NCBI GenBank assembly: GCA_900769175.1
Contig: CAAGFP010000076.1
Coordinates: 1-8,489, forward strand
Reading direction: 5' to 3'
Length of the DNA stretch: 8,489 nucleotides
Origin: Lachnospiraceae bacterium
GTDB taxonomy: Bacteria > Bacillota > Clostridia > Lachnospirales > Lachnospiraceae
This document shows positions 1 through 5,125 of the stretch, piece by piece. The translations under genes and the position numbers were made by a program. The notes under the pieces are model-generated. The model searched no databases, had not been told where the DNA came from, and saw only the letters and a list, made by a program, of their open reading frames with translations. The first letter of the stretch is position 1, and the number at the start of each line of letters is the position of its first letter.

Positions 1-915
1 CTCATTACAGAATGTTGAAACAGAGTTGTTGAATTTTAAAACGCAATAATACTCCTCTTCAATCTGTAAATAATCAATTTGAGCCCATGATTTCGTCTGC
101 GTTTTTAAAAATTTAACCTGAACATAATCCCCCTGCTCTAATTCATTTAACAAAGGTGTGTCTATCTTTATAATTACGCTCCAGTTTTCATTATTAATGG
201 TTTTATATACGAAATCACCTTCATTAATCAGCTGATTATTTACGAATTGCTGCTTTTCATATTTTTCGGTATTAAAGTGATCTTTTGTTAAGGAACTGAC
301 AGTAAGATTCTCATATCCGTCTTTATTATAAACAACATATCCACTCTGAGGTGCCTTGATCATTTTGACACCACTTAACATATTTCCCTGACTTAGGGTA
401 TCAATGCTGTTTAAAATATTTAAATTTGCAAGCTTTAATGCAGTTCCCTGAAGATTATACTTAAAATTGTATACCGTCTGAAAATTATTTTTATCGAAAT
501 CTTTTGAAAAATGAATGATATCATTTCGAATTTCATTTAAATCCTCATCGGACAATTTGCTTTCCTGCGAACTGCCTTTTGCAAGCATTTCATTCAGTTT
601 TCCTGTGCCGTCAATTGTATATACCAAATCACCGACAGACACACGTTCCCCTTCTCTTGCATAATAATTTACATACCCGTTATCATTGGTGGTTACTATG
701 GTTTCATCACGCAGAATCAATCCATTATATGTACCTGACACGAATAAAGAACCTTCTTTTACTTCGTATCCGACAATGTGTTTTTTAAATGTACCGGAAA
801 TTGCAAATATGAGAACATAAACCATAATCGCAATCAGTACCAGAGTTGCAAGATTTAATTTTCTGGTTTTGGGGAAACGTATCAGTTTCGCTTCCTGCTG
901 CTTTTGATTCGCCAT
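1..915 (-). CDS. HlyD-like membrane fusion/adaptor protein, 3' end outside window
   Basis: An open frame of 305 codons starts with ATG at 915 and runs off the left edge with no stop. The first 20 residues are basic and polar, followed by one membrane segment (about residues 21-42), giving an N-in, mostly extracytoplasmic protein. Residues about 62-102 and 186-240 look like the two halves of a biotinyl-lipoyl-like barrel-sandwich domain (patterns such as GYVNYYAREGERVSVGDLVY and IKAPQSGYVVY), separated by a mainly helical stretch. A beta-barrel-like part follows (about 245-305). This is the architecture of HlyD-family periplasmic adaptor subunits. No ABC transporter gene is visible beside it, so the partner is unknown. 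The ATG directly abuts the stop of the carboxypeptidase gene (TAAATG), with an AAGGTG-like ribosome site inside that gene. This placement implies co-transcription with cell-wall genes. Family is fairly sure; function is not. Confidence 0.8.
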   Translation of the reverse strand, partial: MANQKQQEAKLIRFPKTRKLNLATLVLIAIMVYVLIFAISGTFKKHIVGYEVKEGSLFVSGTYNGLILRDETIVTTNDNGYVNYYAREGERVSVGDLVYTIDGTGKLNEMLAKGSSQESKLSDEDLNEIRNDIIHFSKDFDKNNFQTVYNFKYNLQGTALKLANLNILNSIDTLSQGNMLSGVKMIKAPQSGYVVYNKDGYENLTVSSLTKDHFNTEKYEKQQFVNNQLINEGDFVYKTINNENWSVIIKIDTPLLNELEQGDYVQVKFLKTQTKSWAQIDYLQIEEEYYCVLKFNNSVSTFCNE

Positions 916-1896
916 TTATTTCATTGCACCTTCTAATAAGTGATCCATATCTGTATAAAGTCCGTCTCTTCCCTCTGCCTTTAAAATAACAGATATATAC
1001 GGGTTGCCATAGGAATCCTTTGAATAAAGAATAAGACAGCTTCCGGCAGCGACCGTTGTTCCGGTCTTTCCGCCATATATATTCATACCTTCCGGAGTAT
1101 TATGCATACCGCGGATATATAGGTTGGTTGAGTCAACAGATAGATTTTTAACGGTTCCTTCCGAATCCGTATAAGTCGTCGAATAGGTATCTAAAGAAAT
1201 GATTTCTTTAAACCTTTCATATTTCAATACTTCATTAAAAATCAGATATAAATCATAAACCGTTGTATAATGATCTTCTTGTGTTAATCCGTGCGGATTC
1301 ATGAAATGCGTATGTGTTGCACCTAATTTAACTGCTTCCTCATTCATCATTTCGATAAAATGTTCTGTCGTCCCGCCGACATTCTCAGCAATCATTAACG
1401 CAATATCATTTGCGGAAGATATCAGCATAACATTTAATGCCTGATCAAGCGTCATGGAATCGCCTTCTTTTAAGACAGACTTCTGTGCGCCGGATTCTGT
1501 TATTTTACAATTGGCTGACATCGTAATGCGCTCATCAAGATTACCGTATTTCAATGCGACATAAGCAGTCATAATTTTGGTAATGCTTGCAGGAGCCAGT
1601 TCCTCATACATGTTCTTTGCATCCAATACTTTTTGACCGGATAAATCAAACAAACCATAGGCATAAGAATTTTCGGTTTCTATTCCTTTGATATATCCGT
1701 TTGAATCATCAATACAAAGAGCAGACGCAAAGCCGGGCAGAACATTATTGCCTTTCACTCCGTTTGTCAGCATATAGGCGGTCGAATTCATACTTCTGCT
1801 GTATGCTAAACTGTAGTCCTTAGAACCACATCCGCATAGACTTATGATTAGTATGGATGATAATAAAATGCAAATAGTCTTATTTATACATTTCAC
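916..1896 (-). CDS. Penicillin-binding D-alanyl-D-alanine carboxypeptidase (PBP5/DacF-like), probable lipoprotein
   Basis: This serine D,D-carboxypeptidase of peptidase family S11 removes the terminal D-Ala of stem peptides outside the membrane. With the GTG start at 1896 the protein is 326 residues and shows the three active-site motifs in order: SITK (Ser104-Lys107), SAN (161-163) and KTG (277-279). The N-terminus is a short basic segment, then a hydrophobic stretch ending ISLCGCGS. Cys23 could be a lipoprotein anchor, although the Cys at -2 makes the lipobox atypical. The protein ends soon after the catalytic domain and lacks the PBP5 C-terminal beta domain and amphipathic anchor, which fits attachment by the N-terminus. 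An in-frame TTG at 1920 would give 334 residues, but it lies upstream of the AGGAG at 1909-1913. GTG at 1896 gives a better signal peptide, although its 12-base spacing is long. The gene overlaps the end of mgsA by 17 bases. Enzyme class is certain; exact start is not. Confidence 0.9.
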   Translation of the reverse strand: MKCINKTICILLSSILIISLCGCGSKDYSLAYSRSMNSTAYMLTNGVKGNNVLPGFASALCIDDSNGYIKGIETENSYAYGLFDLSGQKVLDAKNMYEELAPASITKIMTAYVALKYGNLDERITMSANCKITESGAQKSVLKEGDSMTLDQALNVMLISSANDIALMIAENVGGTTEHFIEMMNEEAVKLGATHTHFMNPHGLTQEDHYTTVYDLYLIFNEVLKYERFKEIISLDTYSTTYTDSEGTVKNLSVDSTNLYIRGMHNTPEGMNIYGGKTGTTVAAGSCLILYSKDSYGNPYISVILKAEGRDGLYTDMDHLLEGAMK

Positions 1897-2275
1897 GCCA
1901 CTCAAGATCTCCTCTGTCAAGTGATTTAATTAATAATTCTGCAGTAGCAAGATTCGTTGCAAGCGGTATATTATGGGTATCACATAATTTCACAACATTA
2001 TTGACATCGGGTTCATGAGATTTCGGATTCAATGGATCACGTAAGAAAATCACCAGGTCAATCTGATTGTGCTCAATCTGTGCGCCGATTTGCTGTTCGC
2101 CGCCAAGATGTCCCGCAAGATATTTATGTATCGATAGATTTGTCACTTCTTCGATAAGTCTTCCTGTTGTACCTGTTGCATACAATTCATTTTTACAAAG
2201 TATCCCTCTGTATGCGATACAAAAATTCTGCATAAGTTTCTTTTTCGCATCATGAGCAATTAATGCAATATTCAT
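1880..2275 (-). CDS. mgsA: Methylglyoxal synthase
   Basis: MgsA converts dihydroxyacetone phosphate to methylglyoxal and phosphate in the cytoplasm, a bypass of lower glycolysis. The 131-residue protein matches the family along its length and resembles the shorter Bacillus-type enzyme. It has the N-terminal IALIAHD with His8-Asp9, the phosphate-binding YATGTTG (32-38), AGHLGGEQQIGAQI (54-67), the FLRDPL strand (77-82) and HEPDV (87-91), whose Asp90 corresponds to E. coli Asp101. The residue aligned with E. coli Asp71, a proposed catalytic base in GGDQQ, is Glu60 here (GGEQQ). The ATG at 2275 is preceded by a GGGGG tract eight bases upstream that can serve as ribosome site. The gene lies 14 bases after rodA and its last 17 bases overlap the carboxypeptidase gene. 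An mgsA next to rodA is a recurrent clostridial arrangement (from memory). Confidence 0.95.
   Translation of the reverse strand: MNIALIAHDAKKKLMQNFCIAYRGILCKNELYATGTTGRLIEEVTNLSIHKYLAGHLGGEQQIGAQIEHNQIDLVIFLRDPLNPKSHEPDVNNVVKLCDTHNIPLATNLATAELLIKSLDRGDLEWREMYK
1909..1913 (-). promoter_or_regulatory. Probable ribosome binding site of the carboxypeptidase gene
   Basis: AGGAG on the minus strand lies within the 3' end of mgsA. It is 12 bases before GTG 1896 and only 3 before an in-frame TTG at 1905, while the longer-frame TTG at 1920 is upstream of it. GTG 1896 is the most plausible start, though the spacing is longer than ideal. Confidence 0.5.
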
Positions 2276-2289
2276 CTTTCTAACCCCCG

Positions 2290-3405
2290 TTAGTTATTAT
2301 ATTTTCTTGTACATTGTAATCTTATATTCAATACAAAACCCATACCTGCATACAAACTGAGCAATGACGTCAGCCCTGCGCTTACAAACGGAAGAGGAAG
2401 TCCTGTATTGGGAAATAAACCGGTGGTTACACAGATATTAATGATACTCTGTGTTCCGATTAATGTACCCATACAAGCAGCTATGATTCTTCCGGCTAAA
2501 TCTTTTGATTTATAAGCAATAATCAGACATTCTATGGTAATACCGATTAATAGAATTACAACTGAACATGCACCGATAAAACCCAACTCTTCTCCTATTA
2601 TGGTAAAAATAAAGTCAGTTTGCGGCTCTGAAATAAAATTGCCGTTTTTAACGGAATTCACCACATTATTATTCAGTCCTTTTCCGGTCAGCTGTCCCGA
2701 ACCGATTGCCATAATCGAATTAAGTTGCTGAAATGCTTCCTGTAATTCGTATTCTTCCGGATGCAGCCAGGCGAGAATACGAATTCTTTGATACTTTTCA
2801 ATAATTTCATATTCGGGCTGCAGAATTAAAATAAACAAAACTACGATAGAAGGAATGGTTATGCCGAGAAATGCAAATACATATTTCAGGGCAATTTCTC
2901 CAACAAACGCAGCGGATAGAATGACAACCAGCAAAACAATGGTCGTAGATAAATCCGGTTGCTTTAATATCATAAATAAAGGCGCAGCTGCAAGCAGTAT
3001 AGAAACAAGTATAAAGCGGAAATCATTTATTTTATCCTTAAATTTCATTATAAACTGTGCAAAAAACAGAATCAATATAATTTTTGCAGATTCTGATGGC
3101 TGAAACCGGATTACTTTTAAGTCCAGCCATCTTTGTGCACCGCCGCTTTCGTATCCGAGTATTAATACCAGAAGTAATAATATGATATTTATGATATAAA
3201 GCACCCACCAGAACTTTAATATCTTATGGTAATCAAAAAAGGATATCACTACCATTAGAATGAAACCACCGACGAATCCTATGATTTGTTTGTTTTTCAA
3301 AGAGGGTTCTGCACTTCCGACTGCCAATATACCAATCACTGTTATGGTAATCAGCATGATGACAAGCCGAAAGTCATAATCCCTGAATCGATAATTTTTA
3401 AACAT
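2290..3405 (-). CDS. rodA: SEDS-family peptidoglycan glycosyltransferase RodA
   Basis: RodA polymerises lipid II into glycan strands at the membrane together with a class B PBP during elongation. The 371-residue protein is strongly hydrophobic with about ten membrane segments. It carries SEDS hallmarks: GAQRWL (89-94), FQPSESAKI (101-109), KQPDLST (148-154), AIGSG..TGKG (233-243), EPQTDFIFTIIGEELGF (260-276) with the likely catalytic Asp264, and TGLPLPFVSAGLTSL (334-348). Assignment to RodA rather than FtsW rests on its operon with mreD and the PBP2 gene and on its compact length. Start: ATG at 3405 with GGAG at 3413-3416 and a 7-base spacer. The first 8 bases overlap the end of the minE remnant, which suggests translational coupling. 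The stop is followed after 14 bases by mgsA. Confidence 0.95.
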   Translation of the reverse strand: MFKNYRFRDYDFRLVIMLITITVIGILAVGSAEPSLKNKQIIGFVGGFILMVVISFFDYHKILKFWWVLYIINIILLLLVLILGYESGGAQRWLDLKVIRFQPSESAKIILILFFAQFIMKFKDKINDFRFILVSILLAAAPLFMILKQPDLSTTIVLLVVILSAAFVGEIALKYVFAFLGITIPSIVVLFILILQPEYEIIEKYQRIRILAWLHPEEYELQEAFQQLNSIMAIGSGQLTGKGLNNNVVNSVKNGNFISEPQTDFIFTIIGEELGFIGACSVVILLIGITIECLIIAYKSKDLAGRIIAACMGTLIGTQSIINICVTTGLFPNTGLPLPFVSAGLTSLLSLYAGMGFVLNIRLQCTRKYNN

Positions 3406-3553
3406 CTGTTTTCTCCGAAGGTATTGTGGGTTTTAATAAATAATCCCAATAATTTTCCGAGCAGTTTCGTCTGTCTTTTTTTAATAATGATTTCAGACGT
3501 TCTTTTGCAATTTCCTTTGAACTTTTTTTATGAATCAAAGAGTAAATACACAT
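3398..3553 (-). CDS. minE: Truncated MinE: anti-MinCD segment only (51 aa)
   Basis: This short gene sits exactly where minE belongs, 12 bases after minD. It starts at ATG 3553 with a strong GGGAGGG six bases upstream and ends with TAA at 3398. The 51-residue product contains KKSSKEIAKERLKSLLKKDR (residues 9-28) followed by RNCSENYWDYL. This matches the MinE N-terminal anti-MinCD helix pattern (IAKxRLxxLLxxDR, then a CSP-like turn). The first residues (CIYSLI) could be a short membrane-targeting segment. Full-length MinE is about 85-90 residues; the beta-rich topological-specificity and dimerisation domain is missing. Only about a dozen unmatched residues follow before the stop inside rodA, so no frameshift can restore that domain here. 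In E. coli the isolated N-terminal part counteracts MinCD but does not place the septum (known biology). Whether this protein is functional or a decaying remnant is open. Confidence 0.8.
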   Translation of the reverse strand: MCIYSLIHKKSSKEIAKERLKSLLKKDRRNCSENYWDYLLKPTIPSEKTDV

Positions 3554-3559
3554 TTCATA

Positions 3560-3566
3560 CCCTCCC
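3560..3566 (-). promoter_or_regulatory. Ribosome binding site of the minE remnant
   Basis: On the minus strand GGGAGGG lies right after the minD stop (TAGGGAGGG, sharing one G). It is six bases from the ATG at 3553 but only one base from an earlier ATG at 3558, which opens a 7-codon dead-end frame. The spacing selects the 3553 start and shows that initiation signals for the short MinE are intact. Confidence 0.75.
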
Positions 3567-4357
3567 TATGCTTTTTTAAATAATCCTGAAATCTGGGTAA
3601 AAAATGTAAGTTTTTTTCCTTCTGCTTCTTCAACAGAACTCTCTCCGATTAGTTTTTTGGCTATGTTCATATAAGCTGAACCTGCATAGGTCCTGCTTCC
3701 GATCAACGGTTCGCCCTGATTGGTGGAGATGACTACATATTCATCATCGGGAATTGCACCGAGTAAGGATACGGATAAAATATCAGCTACATCATCCTGA
3801 CTCATCATATCCCCACGTTTTACCAAATCGTTCCGGACACGGTTTACGATTAAATCAATCCGGTTGAAATCATTCGATTCAAGCAGACCTATAATGCGAT
3901 CCGCATCACGAATGGCAGATACCTCGGGTGTAGTCACTACGATGGCTCTGTCTGCGCCGGCTATTGCATTTTTAAAGCCCTGCTCAATGCCTGCAGGACA
4001 ATCTAATATGCAATAATCAAACTCTTCTTTCATGGAATTTACCAGAGTAACCATCTGCTTTGGTGTAATGCATGTCTTGTCCCTTGTCTGTGCGGATGGC
4101 AAAAGATAGAGATTGCTGAACCGTTTATCTTTTATCAATGCCTGTTTTAATCTGCATTTTCCTTCGATGACATCAACGAGATTATAAAAAATACGATTTT
4201 CCAATCCCATGACGACATCTAAGTTTCTCAATCCGATGTCTGTATCTACCAATACAACTTTTTTTCCGAGTTTCGCCAGTGCACTTCCTAAATTTGCACT
4301 GGTTGTCGTTTTTCCAACACCACCTTTTCCTGAAGTAATTACAATTGTTTCACACAT
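3566..4357 (-). CDS. minD: Septum-site determining ATPase MinD
   Basis: MinD is a membrane-bound ATPase of the ParA/MinD (deviant Walker A) family that recruits MinC to the membrane and is stimulated by MinE. The 263-residue protein has the deviant Walker A SGKGGVGKTTT (residues 9-19) with signature Lys11 and Lys16, the switch region VDTDIGLRNLD (37-47) with Asp38 and Asp40, and Walker B-like ILDCPAG (117-123). The C-terminal end (about 250-263, with LTFFTQISGLFKK) reads as the amphipathic membrane-targeting helix. Length and motifs are those of a complete, normal MinD. The ATG at 4357 has a perfect AGGAGG (4363-4368) with five-base spacing. The minC stop TAG overlaps this site, so the two genes should be translationally coupled. 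Confidence 0.97.
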   Translation of the reverse strand: MCETIVITSGKGGVGKTTTSANLGSALAKLGKKVVLVDTDIGLRNLDVVMGLENRIFYNLVDVIEGKCRLKQALIKDKRFSNLYLLPSAQTRDKTCITPKQMVTLVNSMKEEFDYCILDCPAGIEQGFKNAIAGADRAIVVTTPEVSAIRDADRIIGLLESNDFNRIDLIVNRVRNDLVKRGDMMSQDDVADILSVSLLGAIPDDEYVVISTNQGEPLIGSRTYAGSAYMNIAKKLIGESSVEEAEGKKLTFFTQISGLFKKA

Positions 4358-4362
4358 AAGAA

Positions 4363-4368
4363 CCTCCT
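4363..4368 (-). promoter_or_regulatory. Ribosome binding site of minD, overlapping the minC stop
   Basis: AGGAGG on the minus strand lies five bases before the minD ATG. Its first two bases are the last two of the minC TAG stop, so ribosomes finishing minC stop on top of the minD initiation site. Confidence 0.8.
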
Positions 4369-5101
4369 AAAAAACTTGTTCAAGTAATTCTTTTGTGATT
4401 TCAATAAGAGTAATCGAACTGTTTTTTACATAAGCCATTTGTGCATTGAAATTATTTTTCTTCTTCCATTTCGGATAGTGTTTCCGGTCTTTCATTTCTA
4501 TATCGCCGACCATCAGTTTCTGAGGCTCAAAATCCAGTGCGGCAATGAAATAATCTTCTCCATTGTCTGCACCTGCATAAGCCTCGCCGTATAGACCACC
4601 ATATATAATAATGCTTTTTTTAGAAAGCACTGTGGCATCTTTTGAAACATTTCCCCAGATGACTAAATCGCCTGCACATTCTATGGTTTCTCCCGGAAGA
4701 ACGGATTTACGGTGAAACGTAACATCATCTTCATTGAGTGTGTTGGCTATATTGATTTCTTCTTTCAAATGTTCTTCTTCAAAATTGCCATCTTTTCTGT
4801 TTTGTTGCCCGGGAGTAAACTGCCGGTATCCGTTATCAAAATATTCCGGACTGATTTTTTCGACAATGAAGGGGATTTTAACCCTGCTTTCCCGTTCGAT
4901 GGTTTCAATCATTAAATATTCTTCATCCTCTGTCAATTTCCTTCCTTCAATACATAACGGTAAAACCGCTGAACCGAAAAAGGATGAGCTCTGTGCAAAT
5001 TTCTCTTTGATTTCAAGAAGAATATTCGAAAAAGGGGCAAGTTCATCCAGATAAATGGTCAATCCATTCTGATAACTCTTAATTTTAACCGTATTTTTCA
5101 T
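4367..5101 (-). CDS. minC: Septum-site determining protein MinC (FtsZ inhibitor)
   Basis: MinC blocks FtsZ assembly away from mid-cell and is carried to the membrane by MinD. From ATG 5101 the protein is 244 residues. The N-terminal domain (about 1-82, VKIKSYQNGLTIYLDE onward) is the FtsZ-inhibiting part. A charged linker (about 83-127) leads to the C-terminal beta-helix domain (about 128-236), with LVIWGNVSKDATVLSKKSII, YGGLYGEAYAGADNGED and IAALDFEPQKLMVGDI matching the family's GDVNPGA / LGxLxGxAxAGA / AxxLxPxQLxIA pattern. The usual RSGQ motif at the start of this domain, used to bind MinD, reads LPGE (135-138). An in-frame TTG at 5113 would add four residues, but it is part of the GGAG ribosome site, so ATG 5101 is preferred. 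The gene lies 24 bases after PBP2 and 9 before minD. Confidence 0.95.
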   Translation of the reverse strand: MKNTVKIKSYQNGLTIYLDELAPFSNILLEIKEKFAQSSSFFGSAVLPLCIEGRKLTEDEEYLMIETIERESRVKIPFIVEKISPEYFDNGYRQFTPGQQNRKDGNFEEEHLKEEINIANTLNEDDVTFHRKSVLPGETIECAGDLVIWGNVSKDATVLSKKSIIIYGGLYGEAYAGADNGEDYFIAALDFEPQKLMVGDIEMKDRKHYPKWKKKNNFNAQMAYVKNSSITLIEITKELLEQVF

Positions 5102-5107
5102 TTCTTT

Positions 5108-5111
5108 CTCC
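5108..5111 (-). promoter_or_regulatory. Ribosome binding site of minC
   Basis: On the minus strand TTGGAGAAAGAAATG gives a GGAG core six bases before the ATG at 5101. This decides the start: the in-frame TTG at 5113 runs into the site itself and has no good site of its own. Confidence 0.65.
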
Positions 5112-5125
5112 AATACTACGGATCT

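Noticed and set aside
1883..1920. TTGACA (1915-1920) plus TATAAA (1883-1888) as an internal promoter before the carboxypeptidase gene
   Set aside because: The spacer is 26 bases, far from the usual 17, and both hexamers are explained by coding sequence.
3535..3558. Seven-codon frame from the ATG at 3558 just before minE
   Set aside because: Only one base separates it from the GGGAGGG site. The ATG five bases later has proper spacing and a family-like product.
3286..3579. Plus-strand open frame of 97 codons across the minE/rodA junction
   Set aside because: It is antisense to minE and the rodA start, has no recognisable domain, and every supported gene here is on the minus strand.
4734..5054. 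Plus-strand open frame of 106 codons inside minC
   Set aside because: Serine-rich translation of the strand opposite a clear minC; a shadow frame with no family signature.
4367..5113. minC starting at TTG 5113
   Set aside because: That TTG forms part of the GGAG ribosome site for the ATG at 5101, and no good site precedes it.
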